A DNA stretch of 43,227 nt from Paracoccaceae bacterium (GTDB taxonomy: Bacteria; Pseudomonadota; Alphaproteobacteria; Rhodobacterales; Rhodobacteraceae), in NCBI GenBank assembly GCA_007694945.1, contig REER01000098.1:1-43227 (forward strand), written 5' to 3'. The notes beneath the pieces were generated by a model. That model was given only the letters and a program-made list of their open reading frames with translations. It was not told the origin of the DNA and made no database searches. Shown here one piece after another: positions 1-8,663 of the stretch (positions are counted from its first letter, which is position 1; each line of letters begins with the position of its first letter). Both the position numbers and the translations under genes were made by a program.

Positions 1-834
1 ACGGCGATGCTGCTGGGGGCGGCGAAATACCTGTGCGAGACGCGGAATTTCGACGGCACGGTGGCGGTGGTCTTCCAGCCTGCCGAAGAGGGCGGCGCCG
101 GGGCCAAGGTCATGTGCGAGGCCGGGCTGATGGAGCGCTTCGGCATTCAGGAAGTCTATGCGATGCACAACCGCCCCGGCCACCCGCTGGGCGAGTTCAA
201 CATTCGCGAAGGCGCGTTCTATGCTGCCTGCGACGAGTTCCGTATCACGATCGAAGGCAGGGGCGGTCATGCGGCGAAGCCGCATGCCACGGTCGATCCG
301 GTGATGGTGTCGAGCCATCTGATCATTGCACTGCAGACCATCGCCAGCCGCAATACTGATCCGACGCAGAATATCGTGCTCTCGGTTTGCGGGGTGCGCA
401 GCGAGACCTCTGCGTTCAACGTTATCCCGCAGCATGTGGAATTGCGCGGCACGATCCGGACCCATGATCCTGCGGTGCGACAACTGGTCGAGCAGCGGCT
501 CCATGTCGTGGTCGACGCAACAGCGGCGGGGTTCGGGGCGAAGGCCGAAGTGGAGTTCGTCGAGGGCTATCCGGTCATGGTGAACCATCCCGCCGAGACC
601 GAGATCGCCCGGCAGGTGGCCAAGGATGTGTCGGGACAATGCCTTGAAGCCGGTTACAACATGGGCGGCGAGGATTTCTCCTACATGCTGGAAGAACGCC
701 CCGGCGCCTATATCGTGCTCGGTGCGGGCGAGGGGGCGGGGCTGCACCACCCGGAATATGATTTCAATGACGAGATCATCCCTTATGGCTGCTCGTGGTT
801 TGTCGGCATTGCCGAGCAGCGCCTGCGGGCCTGA
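1..834 (+). CDS. M20 family amidohydrolase (hippurate hydrolase/N-acyl-amino-acid deacylase type), 5' truncated
   Basis: This is the C-terminal part of an M20D-type metalloamidohydrolase, a family that removes acyl groups from N-acyl amino acids or related amides using a metal site in the cytoplasm. The frame is open from base 1 and the first visible residues, TAMLLGAAKYL, match the stretch that follows the conserved GHDGH motif, so about the first 100 residues lie outside the window. Seen here are the metal-site motif PAEEGGAG, the AMHNRPGHPLG segment, the central dimerisation domain beginning near FRITIEGRGGHAAKPH, and the C-terminal histidine motif HHPEYDFND. The family is clear but the substrate is not. 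A TAXI-TRAP transporter follows 361 bp downstream on the same strand and might import the substrate; that link is inference from position only. Confidence 0.9.
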   Translation, partial: TAMLLGAAKYLCETRNFDGTVAVVFQPAEEGGAGAKVMCEAGLMERFGIQEVYAMHNRPGHPLGEFNIREGAFYAACDEFRITIEGRGGHAAKPHATVDPVMVSSHLIIALQTIASRNTDPTQNIVLSVCGVRSETSAFNVIPQHVELRGTIRTHDPAVRQLVEQRLHVVVDATAAGFGAKAEVEFVEGYPVMVNHPAETEIARQVAKDVSGQCLEAGYNMGGEDFSYMLEERPGAYIVLGAGEGAGLHHPEYDFNDEIIPYGCSWFVGIAEQRLRA

Positions 835-1195
835 CGGCGCGTTGACAGTGTACGCCGCGCGGCGCCGCGCTACCGAGCGACGGGTCCCCGGTTGGACTCT
901 GCAGCCGCCCTCTATTGGTGTTGCTGAATGCCCAAGCCAGAGCCCGCTGCTGCTCCATTTATCAATTGGGTGAGGCTGCACTTGTCCCACGACGCGCTGT
1001 GATTTGCGCAGTGCGCGTGACGGAACTCAGTAAATAATCATAACTTTGCAAGATCATATGACGCTCTGTTCATTCAGGCTTGACTCCCGGCCTGTGCCGG
1101 AGTCCACTTGTGGCATGGGTCACTGGACGCGCAACCCGCTGCCAAGTGCCCGAAGAGCTGCCGCTCATGAGCAGCGATCTGACATGGAGGAAAAC
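835..1195. other. 361-bp non-coding gap before the TAXI binding-protein gene
   Basis: I see no supported gene here. The stretch contains a perfect 14-bp GC palindrome (857-870), an AT-rich segment around 1029-1060 that could hold a promoter, and an imperfect hairpin (1082-1091 pairing with 1096-1104 with one bulged C) that would lie in the leader of the downstream transcript. An open frame continues upstream of the binding-protein start but has no signal-peptide logic, so it is treated as untranslated. No promoter can be assigned with confidence. Confidence 0.5.
1186..1190 (+). promoter_or_regulatory. Ribosome binding site that fixes the TAXI binding-protein start
   Basis: GGAGG lies 5 bases before the ATG at 1196. 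The frame is open back to 1046, but only this start has a good Shine-Dalgarno site and gives a protein that begins directly with a signal peptide. Confidence 0.75.
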
Positions 1196-2161
1196 ATGAA
1201 CAAGCAACTGGCAACTGGCCTTGTCGCACTCGGCACGATGATGGGCTCGGCCGCGATGGCGCAGGAGACCTTCATCTCCATCGGCACTGGCGGTGTCACA
1301 GGGGTCTATTACCCGGCGGGCGGCGCCATCTGTCGTCTGGTCAACCGCGACCGGGCGGAGCATGGCATCCGCTGCGGTGTGGAATCCACTGGCGGGTCGA
1401 TCTTCAACATCAACGCCATCCGCTCAGGCGAGCTGGAATTCGGCGTGGCGCAGTCGGACTGGCAGTATCACGCCTTCAACGGCACCTCGCGCTTCGAGGA
1501 TGATGGCCCGTTCGAGGGGCTGCGCGCGATGTTCTCGCTGCATCCGGAGCCTTTCACAGTGGTAGCCCGCGCCGATGCCGGTATCAACAGCTTTGACGAC
1601 CTGCCGGGCAAGCGCGTCAATATCGGCAACCCCGGCTCGGGCCAGCGCGGCACGATGGAAGTCGTGATGGCGGCCATGGGCTGGACCGAGGACACGTTCG
1701 GCCAGGTGACTGAACTGCCCGCCGGTGAGCAGTCGCTGGCACTCTGCGACAACAATGTGGACGCCATCGTCTACACAGTCGGCCACCCCTCGGGCGCGAT
1801 TCAGGAAGCTACCACGGCTTGCGACACTGTGCTGGTGAATGTGGACAATGACACGATCCGCGAGCTGGTCGAGGATCGCGATTATTACCGCATGGCGACC
1901 ATACCTGGTGGCATGTATCGCGGCACGGATGAAGACATCACCACCTTCGGTGTTGGCGCGACCTTCGTCACGTCGGATGCCGTGCCGGAAGAAATCGCCT
2001 ACCAGGTGGCGCGCGCGATCTTCGAGAATCTCGACCAGTTCACCTCGCTGCACCCGGCACTGGCGAATCTCGACCCTGCGGAAATGGTCAGCGACGGCCT
2101 GTCGGCTCCGCTGCATGACGGGGCGGCGCGCTTCTTTACCGAAGCGGGCATGATGGACTGA
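1196..2161 (+). CDS. TAXI family TRAP transporter solute-binding protein
   Basis: This is the periplasmic substrate-binding subunit (321 aa) of a TRAP transporter of the TAXI type. It captures the solute and delivers it to the fused membrane permease encoded next. It starts with a signal peptide (MNKQLATGLVALGTMMGSAAMA, with likely cleavage after AMA near residue 22). Then comes the family's N-terminal motif IGTGGVTGVYYPAGG, the segment VESTGGSIFNINAIRSGE and FGVAQSDWQYHAF. The GKRVNIGNPGSGQRGTM loop is typical of TAXI proteins. The ligand is unknown; characterised TAXI proteins bind glutamate or other dicarboxylic or keto acids, but this cannot be read from the sequence. The start at 1196 is chosen over an earlier in-frame ATG because of the GGAGG site and the signal peptide. 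Confidence 0.93.
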   Translation: MNKQLATGLVALGTMMGSAAMAQETFISIGTGGVTGVYYPAGGAICRLVNRDRAEHGIRCGVESTGGSIFNINAIRSGELEFGVAQSDWQYHAFNGTSRFEDDGPFEGLRAMFSLHPEPFTVVARADAGINSFDDLPGKRVNIGNPGSGQRGTMEVVMAAMGWTEDTFGQVTELPAGEQSLALCDNNVDAIVYTVGHPSGAIQEATTACDTVLVNVDNDTIRELVEDRDYYRMATIPGGMYRGTDEDITTFGVGATFVTSDAVPEEIAYQVARAIFENLDQFTSLHPALANLDPAEMVSDGLSAPLHDGAARFFTEAGMMD

Positions 2162-2183
2162 GTTCCGGTGCTGATCTGAAAGA

Positions 2184-2213
2184 TGGCACAGCGCGGACAC
2201 CCGCGCTGTGCCA
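2184..2213 (+). promoter_or_regulatory. Intercistronic 13-bp perfect hairpin between TAXI binding-protein and permease genes
   Basis: A perfect 13-bp stem (TGGCACAGCGCGG at 2184-2196 pairs with 2201-2213) with loop ACAC lies 22 bases after the binding-protein stop and 60 bases before the permease start. There is no U-tract. In binding-protein operons such hairpins commonly protect the upstream message from 3' exonuclease and raise binding-protein levels over permease; partial termination is an alternative. Confidence 0.6.
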
Positions 2214-2273
2214 CGCATCAGGCGTGTAAAAGCCCGACAAAATAAAGACATCACGATCAACGGGGGAAGGCGC

Positions 2274-4979
2274 ATGTCCACGGCGCAAAAGCCGGAAGGC
2301 CGCAAGTTCAGCGACGAAGAGCTTCAGGACCTGGTTTCCAGCACCGATTCGGGCGCGCGCAACCCACATAACCGGATCGTTGCGCTGCTGATCGCGGCGG
2401 TGGCCTTTCTGTGGTCGAGTTTCCAGATCTGGATTGCCGATCCGCAATTCCAGTTCGCCCAGCATATCCCCTTCGCGCGCGTCATCGGCTCGGACCAGAC
2501 CCGCCCCCTGCACCTGACATTCGCGCTGTTTCTGGCTTTTCTCGCCTATCCTGCCTTCAAGAATTCACCGCGTCGCTACATCCCGTGGTATGACTGGATC
2601 CTTGCGCTCGTGGCCTCGGGCTGCGCCTTCTACGTGTTCTGGTTCTCGCGCGAGATCTCGCGGTCCGCGCGCGAGGGGCGGCTCGAGGAATGGGTTACGG
2701 CAGAAACACCGATCCTGAGCAATTTCGAATGGCTCTTCGGCCCGGTGATCTTTCCGCAGGTCATTGTCGGCACGTTTGGCCTCGTGCTGCTGCTGGAAGC
2801 CTCGCGCCGCGCGCTGGGGCCTGCGCTGACCATCGTTGGCGGTATCTTTCTTGCCTATAGCTATTTCGGCCAAGGTTGGCTGATCCCCGACCTGATCGCG
2901 CATGACGGGCGCAGCTTCAGCGCCATCATCAATACGCAATGGCTGGGCACTGAGGGCGTGTTCGGCATTCCGCTGGGGGTCTCGACGGCCTTTGTCTTTC
3001 TCTTCGTGCTTTTCGGCGCGCTTCTCGATAAGGCGGGTGCGGGCAATTACTTCATCAAACTCGCCTTTGCCGGGCTGGGCCATCTGCGCGGCGGGCCTGC
3101 CAAGGCCGCCGTGGTGGGCTCGGGCGCGACCGGGCTGATCTCGGGCTCCTCGATTGCCAATGTTGTCACTACCGGCACCTTCACCATCCCGCTGATGAAG
3201 CGCGTGGGCTTTTCCCGCGAGAAGGCGGGCGCGGTCGAGGTCTCTTCCTCGGTCAATGGCCAGATCATGCCGCCGGTCATGGGCGCCGCCGCCTTCCTGA
3301 TGGTCGAATTCGTCGGCATTTCCTATCTCGAGGTGATCAAGCACGCCTTCATCCCGGCGGTGATCTCGTATATCGCGCTGATCTATATCGTCCATCTGGA
3401 AGCGCTGAAGAATGGGATCCCGGCGCTGGGGCAGGGGGCGAGCCTGCTGAGTATGCTTCTCAAGGTCGCGATTGGCTTTGTCGTCGCGGGGACGGTGTTC
3501 TACGGCGTTGTCGCGGCTGTGGGTTTCCTGCGTGATGTGGCCCCGGCGATTTCCGAGCCGGTTATCATCGGGGTGATCCTTGTGATTTACCTCGCCTGTC
3601 TCTGGGTGGCCGCGCAGCGCTCGGATCTGGAGCTCGACGATCCGAATGCCAAGGACATCAAGCTGCCGGTGATGCGCGAGGTCTTCCCGACCGGGCTGCA
3701 CTTCCTGTTGCCCATTCTGGTTCTGGTCTGGTTCCTGATGGTCGAGCGCCAGTCACCTGCCAAATCGGCCTATTTCGCTGTTGTGACCATGCTGTTCATC
3801 ATCCTGACCCAGCGCCCGATCAAGGCGATGTTCCGGGGCGAGGGTGGTTTTCTGCAGCAAGCGCGCCGCGGCGTCGAGGATCTGATCGATGGCATGATCG
3901 CTGGCGCGCGCAACATGATCGGGATCGCGGTTGCGACCGGTGCTGCCGGTGTGATCGTGGCTACAGTGACGCGCACGCCCATCGGCACGGAACTCGCCGG
4001 GCTGGTCGAGATGCTGGCGCTGGGCAATCTGTTCCTGATGCTTTTGCTGGTGGGTCTGTTCTCGCTCATCCTCGGTCTTGGCCTGCCCACGACGGCGAAT
4101 TACATCGTGGTCTCGTCGCTGATGGCGACAGTGGTGGTCTCGCTCGGGGCGCAGGAAGGGCTGATCGTGCCACTGATCGCCGCGCACCTTTTCGTCTTCT
4201 ATTTCGGGCTCATGGCAGATGTCACGCCACCTGTCGGACTTGCGAGTTTCGCGGCTTCGGCTGTCTCGGGCGGCGACCCGATCCGAACCGGCTTTCAGGC
4301 CTTCTTCTACAGTTTGCGCACGCTCGCGCTGCCCTTCTTGTTCATCTACAACCCGACGCTGATCCTCTACGGGGTCGATCTGGGCACGGCAGTGGGGCTG
4401 GCGCAGGCGGCGTTCATCTTCGTAGTAGCGACCTTTGCGATGCTGCTGTTTGCCGCCGCCTCGCAGGGTTATTTCCTCGCCCGCTCGAAGATCTACGAAT
4501 CCGCGGCGTTGCTGCTTGTAGCCTTCACCCTCTTCGTGCCGAATTTCTGGCTCGACCGTGTGCAGCCCGAATTCGAGCGGCTGCCGGGCCTGCAATTCGA
4601 GGAGGTGCTGCGCGCGGCAGAGACCGGCGAGGAGTTGCGCATCGAAGTGCGCGGGCCAGATTTCACGACCGGGCAGATGCGCGACCTGACACTTGTGCTG
4701 GATGTGGATGATACCCCCGGGGCGCAGCGGGTGGCCGATACCGGGTTGTTCCTGATGCCCGAGGAAGACCGTATGGTGCTGGATGAGCCGATGTTCGGCT
4801 CTCCCTTCCAGCAGAGCCTTGGCGATTATGACTTCTATGGCAGCGAGCCGGTTGAGCTTGTCGCCGTCTTGCGCCCCGCCGAGCGGATGCCTGAGCAGCT
4901 CTTCTACATTCCCGCGCTGCTCCTGTTGCTGGGTGTGATCCTACTGCAGCGGCGGCGGCAGACCCAGCCGGCCTTCTGA
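2274..4979 (+). CDS. TRAP transporter fused permease (4TM/12TM) with DUF3394 C-terminus
   Basis: This inner-membrane protein (901 aa) fuses the small and large TRAP permease subunits. It drives ion-coupled uptake of the solute supplied by the TAXI binding protein upstream. The N-terminal third carries the small-subunit-like helices. The large-subunit (DctM-like) domain follows, with motifs such as GLISGSSIANVVTTGTFTIP and GLGLPTTANYIVVSS. The last roughly 170 residues (from about residue 745) match the DUF3394 extension: a non-membrane segment followed by a final hydrophobic helix and a short basic tail. The ATG at 2274 is preceded by a purine-rich GGGGGAAGG. An open frame 22 codons longer lacks a comparable site. 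The length is normal for fused TAXI permeases that carry DUF3394. Confidence 0.93.
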   Translation: MSTAQKPEGRKFSDEELQDLVSSTDSGARNPHNRIVALLIAAVAFLWSSFQIWIADPQFQFAQHIPFARVIGSDQTRPLHLTFALFLAFLAYPAFKNSPRRYIPWYDWILALVASGCAFYVFWFSREISRSAREGRLEEWVTAETPILSNFEWLFGPVIFPQVIVGTFGLVLLLEASRRALGPALTIVGGIFLAYSYFGQGWLIPDLIAHDGRSFSAIINTQWLGTEGVFGIPLGVSTAFVFLFVLFGALLDKAGAGNYFIKLAFAGLGHLRGGPAKAAVVGSGATGLISGSSIANVVTTGTFTIPLMKRVGFSREKAGAVEVSSSVNGQIMPPVMGAAAFLMVEFVGISYLEVIKHAFIPAVISYIALIYIVHLEALKNGIPALGQGASLLSMLLKVAIGFVVAGTVFYGVVAAVGFLRDVAPAISEPVIIGVILVIYLACLWVAAQRSDLELDDPNAKDIKLPVMREVFPTGLHFLLPILVLVWFLMVERQSPAKSAYFAVVTMLFIILTQRPIKAMFRGEGGFLQQARRGVEDLIDGMIAGARNMIGIAVATGAAGVIVATVTRTPIGTELAGLVEMLALGNLFLMLLLVGLFSLILGLGLPTTANYIVVSSLMATVVVSLGAQEGLIVPLIAAHLFVFYFGLMADVTPPVGLASFAASAVSGGDPIRTGFQAFFYSLRTLALPFLFIYNPTLILYGVDLGTAVGLAQAAFIFVVATFAMLLFAAASQGYFLARSKIYESAALLLVAFTLFVPNFWLDRVQPEFERLPGLQFEEVLRAAETGEELRIEVRGPDFTTGQMRDLTLVLDVDDTPGAQRVADTGLFLMPEEDRMVLDEPMFGSPFQQSLGDYDFYGSEPVELVAVLRPAERMPEQLFYIPALLLLLGVILLQRRRQTQPAF

Positions 4980-5012
4980 CAACGGTGCGATTTGTATTCT
5001 TGGCCTCGCAGA

Positions 5013-5041
5013 GCAAGCCGGGGGCTTCGCCCCCGGCTTGC
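5013..5041. terminator. GC-rich stem-loop between convergent TRAP permease and AI-2E genes
   Basis: The 13-base arms GCAAGCCGGGGGC (5013-5025) and GCCCCCGGCTTGC (5029-5041) are perfectly complementary around a TTC loop. The structure sits 33 bases after the permease stop and could serve transcripts from both sides. The downstream T-tract is weak (TTCATT). Confidence 0.7.
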
Positions 5042-5260
5042 TTCATTGCTGATCTTCGCGAACCACTCACGCTCAAGGCCTGAACCTCCGGGCCTCCATG
5101 GCCTGTGCGACAGGCGCTTGTCTCGATCTCTGGCTCCCCTGGCGCGGTCAGTAAGCGACAGAGCCGGTTGCCAAAGCGCTTGTTTCGGGCGGGGATGAAG
5201 CCCCCCGCCCCCGCGCCTCCGGGAAGTATCACATTGAGAGTTTTCCGGGGGCGCGCGCCC

Positions 5261-6439
5261 CTATTCTGCGCTGATCGCATGTGAGTAGCGCGGGGGCATA
5301 TCCTGCGCGATGGGCTCGTCATCCTCGGGCGGCAGGAGCGGGAACTCCTCCTCCGGCAGGCCCTCGCGCGAGAGCAGCACGGCCACGGGCCGCGCGGCCG
5401 GGATATGCGAGCAGACGATCATCACCGCGACCATGAAGGGCACGGCGAGGAACATACCCGGAACCCCCCAGACCGCCCCCCAGAAGGCCAGCGAGATGAT
5501 GATGCCGAAAGACGAGAGCCGCAATGTCTTGCCCATCAGCATCGGGTCGATGACATTGCCGAGAAGGAACTGCGTCATCCCTGCCAGCACGAAGATGAGC
5601 ACAGCGGTCTGCGGCTCTGGCACCTGGATATAGGCCACCAGGGTCACCACCAGCGTGGCGATGATCGAGCCCACCGAGGGGATGAAATTCAGCACGAAGG
5701 TCAAGAGACCCATGGCCACGGCGAATTCGAGATTGAACACCCGCAGTAGCAGGAAGATTGCCACCCCGGTCACGGTCGAGATCAGTGCCTTGACCAGAAG
5801 GTAGTGGTTCACGCGGCGGATGATCGAGCCGATGATCGCGCTGACGCGCTTGGCTTGCGCCTTGTCTGCCATCAGATTCTCGAGCTTGGTACCGAACCAG
5901 ACTCGCTCTGCAAACAGGAAGCCCACGAAGAGGATGATCAGCACCACCTGGCTCAGGATCGTGCCCGCCTGGCCTGCGGCCGAGCGCAGATAGCCCGTGA
6001 TCTGGATGCTGCGCACGGTCTCCAGCACCGATGCCTCTACATCCTCGCCCATCCAGGCAAACATCTGCGCGATTGCGCGCTGGGCGTCTTCGGTATAGGA
6101 GAGTGTGGTGCTCAGGACGGTGTTGATCTGCGAGATCACCAACCCTGCCATCGTAAGCAGCCCCGAGGCGACTAGCACCACCGCCACGACCGAGGCCAGC
6201 CAGTTGGCAATGCGGAAATGCCCGATCTGCAAGCGTGAGATCGAATTGATCGCATCCGAGGTGAGCGAGAAAAGAATGATCGCGATGGCCAGTGCAATCA
6301 GGATGAACTTGGCTTGGACCAGCAGAAACAGCACCACCGCAAAGGCGATGATCCCCATCAGCCATGTCTGCAGTCGGAACTTCTCGTTGAAGCTCAGCCG
6401 CGAGACAGGGTTGGCATTGGGTCTTGTCGGCTCGGACAT
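5261..6439 (-). CDS. AI-2E family (PerM/UPF0118) transporter
   Basis: This is a polytopic inner-membrane protein (392 aa) of the AI-2E exporter/PerM family. A hydrophobic hairpin occurs at the start (TWLMGIIAFAVVLFLLVQ), further helices follow, and the C-terminal half has the family pattern with FVLNFIPSVGSIIATL and the GMTQFLLGNVIDPMLMG segment. The family includes the E. coli autoinducer-2 exporter TqsA, PerM and Na+/H+ antiporters, so the cargo cannot be named. The last 35 residues form an acidic, Pro-rich cytoplasmic tail. It is a monocistronic-looking gene facing the TRAP operon. The ATG at 6439 gives the normal family length. Confidence 0.88.
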   Translation of the reverse strand: MSEPTRPNANPVSRLSFNEKFRLQTWLMGIIAFAVVLFLLVQAKFILIALAIAIILFSLTSDAINSISRLQIGHFRIANWLASVVAVVLVASGLLTMAGLVISQINTVLSTTLSYTEDAQRAIAQMFAWMGEDVEASVLETVRSIQITGYLRSAAGQAGTILSQVVLIILFVGFLFAERVWFGTKLENLMADKAQAKRVSAIIGSIIRRVNHYLLVKALISTVTGVAIFLLLRVFNLEFAVAMGLLTFVLNFIPSVGSIIATLVVTLVAYIQVPEPQTAVLIFVLAGMTQFLLGNVIDPMLMGKTLRLSSFGIIISLAFWGAVWGVPGMFLAVPFMVAVMIVCSHIPAARPVAVLLSREGLPEEEFPLLPPEDDEPIAQDMPPRYSHAISAE

Positions 6440-6559
6440 ATATGGCTCAGGCAGAGTTGCGCGGGTATGCTTTACAGTATGGGCCGGGTCTGCCGTGCAG
6501 ACAAGGGCAGATGGGGTGTTTTTGATTGACAGCCCGTTTACCCGTGGTTTCTGATCATT

Positions 6560-7444
6560 TCAGTCGCGCAACCGCAGAAGATAGGCCGCGATGGCCTCGC
6601 GCTCGGCAGACTCGAGTTGCTGGAGATTGGCCACCACAGCGGCCATCGTGCCGCCCACCACGTCAAATTCGGGGGTGAAACCCGTCTCGAGATAGGCGCT
6701 TATGTCGAAGGCGGTCCAGGTGAAACCCTCGCCCGCAATCGGCGGGATGCGCCCACGTCCCGAGGGGTTGGGTGCGCCCTCCATCCAACGCGCAGAATCT
6801 AGTGCACCAAGCATATTGCGCGGCGTGTGGCATTCGGCGCAATGCGCCAGCGCCTCGACCAGATAACGGCCGCGCGCCTCTTCTTCGGTCAGATCATCGG
6901 TCAGGACCCACTCTTCTTGCAGGAAGAGCGTCTTCCAAAGCCCGACTGCGCGGCGGATATTGAAGGGAAAGCCGATGTCATGGTCGCGTGATGCTGTTTC
7001 ATCGCGCGGCAGGGTCATCATATAGGCATGCAGATCGGCGATATCCTGCGGCTCGGCCCGGATGTAGGCGGTGTAGGGAAAGGCCGGGTAATAGTGCTGC
7101 CCCCCGGGTGAGACCCCGCGCATCACCGCCGTGATGAACTGATCCTGCGTCCAGTCGCCAATGCCATGTTCGGGGTCAGGGCTGATATTGGGGGCGTAGA
7201 ACTTCCCGAAATCCGAAACGAACTCGCGCCCGCCCGACATAACCAGCGGATCGGCCTCGCGCCCGGGCGCCATGTGGCAGGACCCGCACCCGGCGGCCAG
7301 AAAGACGTCGCGCCCGCGCTCAGGCTCACCATCGAGCCGGGCAAGGGTGTCGCTGTCGGGGACGCGCGGTGCGCTGAGCACCCAAAGCGCGCCAGCAGCA
7401 ATCAGCCCGATCATGACGAGTATCAGCACCACGCGCCGCAGCAT
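6560..7444 (-). CDS. Diheme c-type cytochrome, membrane-anchored
   Basis: This is a predicted periplasmic electron-transfer protein (294 aa) with two haem c attachment motifs, CGSCH (residues 53-57) and CAECH (residues 202-206). An N-terminal hydrophobic segment (residues 4-24) acts as a signal anchor or signal peptide. The text between the haems, GVSPGGQHYYPAFPYTAY, resembles cytochrome subunits of membrane-bound alcohol/aldehyde dehydrogenases, but no dehydrogenase gene is nearby, so the electron donor is unknown. I place the start at the ATG at 7444, directly before the hydrophobic segment. An ATG 10 codons earlier would lie inside the intercistronic hairpin. It is encoded just downstream of a small c'/c556-type cytochrome and probably co-transcribed with it. 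Confidence 0.88.
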   Translation of the reverse strand: MLRRVVLILVMIGLIAAGALWVLSAPRVPDSDTLARLDGEPERGRDVFLAAGCGSCHMAPGREADPLVMSGGREFVSDFGKFYAPNISPDPEHGIGDWTQDQFITAVMRGVSPGGQHYYPAFPYTAYIRAEPQDIADLHAYMMTLPRDETASRDHDIGFPFNIRRAVGLWKTLFLQEEWVLTDDLTEEEARGRYLVEALAHCAECHTPRNMLGALDSARWMEGAPNPSGRGRIPPIAGEGFTWTAFDISAYLETGFTPEFDVVGGTMAAVVANLQQLESAEREAIAAYLLRLRD

Positions 7445-7464
7445 ACCGCCCCCATTCCGTAAGT

Positions 7465-7490
7465 GGCCCTGCACATTGCGGTGCAGGGCC
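7465..7490 (-). promoter_or_regulatory. Intercistronic hairpin between the two cytochrome genes
   Basis: The arms GGCCCTGCAC (7465-7474) and GTGCAGGGCC (7481-7490) pair perfectly around a 6-base loop, 7 bases after the small cytochrome's stop. There is no U-tract on the minus strand, so RNA stabilisation or partial termination is more likely than full termination. Confidence 0.55.
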
Positions 7491-7497
7491 GCTCGCG

Positions 7498-7956
7498 TCA
7501 GCTTTCCTCGTCGCGATAGTCTTCATGACAGGCCTGACAGGTCCCGCCGACTGCCATCACGCTTGCGCGCACCTCATCGAGCCCGCTGCCCGCAACACCC
7601 TGCAGGTCTTCTACAGCATTCTGCAAGTCAACGAATTTCGACACGAAATCATCGAGATTGTCCCAGATATCCGCATTGGCACGGGTGCCCTCGCTGCTGG
7701 CACTGTCGGTGCCCTCGGGCCAGAGCCGCCCCTGATCGACGCGGGTCAGGTGAAACAGATTGTCAGCCGCAGTCTGCGCCATCTCGGCATCATAATCCAT
7801 CCGGCCCTGCGCCATGCCGCCCACGACGCCGAAGTTATGCGCAAAGAGCTTGAATTGCCCCTGCCGCGCGGCAATGGCCGGGTCCTCATCGGCAAATGCA
7901 GGTAGTGCCAGCACTGCCCCAAGCACCACGCTCGCCAGAGTTCTTTTGACTGCCAT
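7498..7956 (-). CDS. Cytochrome c'/c556 family protein
   Basis: This is a small periplasmic class II cytochrome (152 aa). It has a clear signal peptide (MAVKRTLASVVLGAVLALPAFA, cleavage near residue 22). The single haem motif CQACHEDYR is close to the C-terminus, as expected for the four-helix-bundle c'/c556 family. The mature N-terminus (DEDPAIAARQGQFKLFAHNFG) matches the family's first helix. The role is inferred to be electron transfer or haem-based ligand binding; neither partner nor ligand can be read. The ATG at 7956 is preceded by an AGGAGAG site. It forms a likely two-gene unit with the diheme cytochrome downstream. Confidence 0.88.
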   Translation of the reverse strand: MAVKRTLASVVLGAVLALPAFADEDPAIAARQGQFKLFAHNFGVVGGMAQGRMDYDAEMAQTAADNLFHLTRVDQGRLWPEGTDSASSEGTRANADIWDNLDDFVSKFVDLQNAVEDLQGVAGSGLDEVRASVMAVGGTCQACHEDYRDEES

Positions 7957-8042
7957 CTCGTTCTCTCCTGTAAAGTTACATCCTACAACCTCATGACGTT
8001 AGCGTGACCGCGCGCCATATCAAACACACGGCCGCGTGAGGC

Positions 8043-8582
8043 TCAGGTGAAACGCACCTTGCCGATATAGGGCAGGTTGCGGTTGCGCTGGGCATAGTCG
8101 ATCCCGTAGCCCACCACGAATTCATCCGGGATCTCGAACCCGGTCCAGCTCGCCTTGATATCGACCTCGCGGCGCGAAGGCTTGTCGAGCAGCGCGCAAA
8201 CCTCCAGCCGGGCCGGGTTGCGCGCCAGCAGGATGTGCAGCACATGGTTCAGCGTGAAGCCGGTATCGACGATATCCTCAACCAGCAGAACATCGCGCCC
8301 CTCGATCTTGCCCGATAGGTCCTTGAGGATGCGCACCTCGCGCGACGATGTCATGCTGTTGCCATAGGATGAGGCTTCCAGAAAATCGACCTCCACCGGC
8401 AGGTCGATCTCGCGCACCAGATCCGCGATGAAGACGAAAGAGCCGCGCAAGAGCCCCACCACCACCAGCTTCTCGGTGCCCGCAAACGCGCGGGTGATCT
8501 CTTCGGCCAGTTCCTCGACTCGCGCGGCGATCTGTTTCGCACTGATCATCTGGTCGATCACATAAGCTCGGCTCTGCGTCAT
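8043..8582 (-). CDS. hpt: Hypoxanthine phosphoribosyltransferase
   Basis: This cytoplasmic purine-salvage enzyme (179 aa) transfers the phosphoribosyl group of PRPP to hypoxanthine (and usually guanine), giving IMP or GMP. The signature PRPP-binding loop [11 protein letters not shown] lies at residues 98-108. The flexible-loop serine-tyrosine pair (EASSYGNS, residues 69-76) and the base-binding region [22 protein letters not shown] near the C-terminus are both present. The length is typical of the bacterial family. It is divergent from the START-domain gene with 81 bp between the starts. Confidence 0.95.
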   Translation of the reverse strand: MTQSRAYVIDQMISAKQIAARVEELAEEITRAFAGTEKLVVVGLLRGSFVFIADLVREIDLPVEVDFLEASSYGNSMTSSREVRILKDLSGKIEGRDVLLVEDIVDTGFTLNHVLHILLARNPARLEVCALLDKPSRREVDIKASWTGFEIPDEFVVGYGIDYAQRNRNLPYIGKVRFT

Positions 8583-8663
8583 TTCGGCCCCTTCGTGCGG
8601 CTGCCCCTTGATTTTTCAGCCCGACTTTAGGACATAGCCGCGCAGTCTCACAAGAGCGCCCGA

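Noticed and set aside
857-870. 14-bp palindrome as an operator or terminator
   Set aside because: It is a simple alternating GC palindrome with no loop; such sequences arise often by chance in this composition.
842-872. TTGACA at 842-847 as a -35 promoter element
   Set aside because: No -10-like hexamer lies 16-18 bases downstream; the region is GC-rich and palindromic.
1046-1195. N-terminal extension of the TAXI binding protein from an upstream ATG
   Set aside because: It would put 50 unrelated residues before a perfect signal peptide; the GGAGG site supports the start at 1196.
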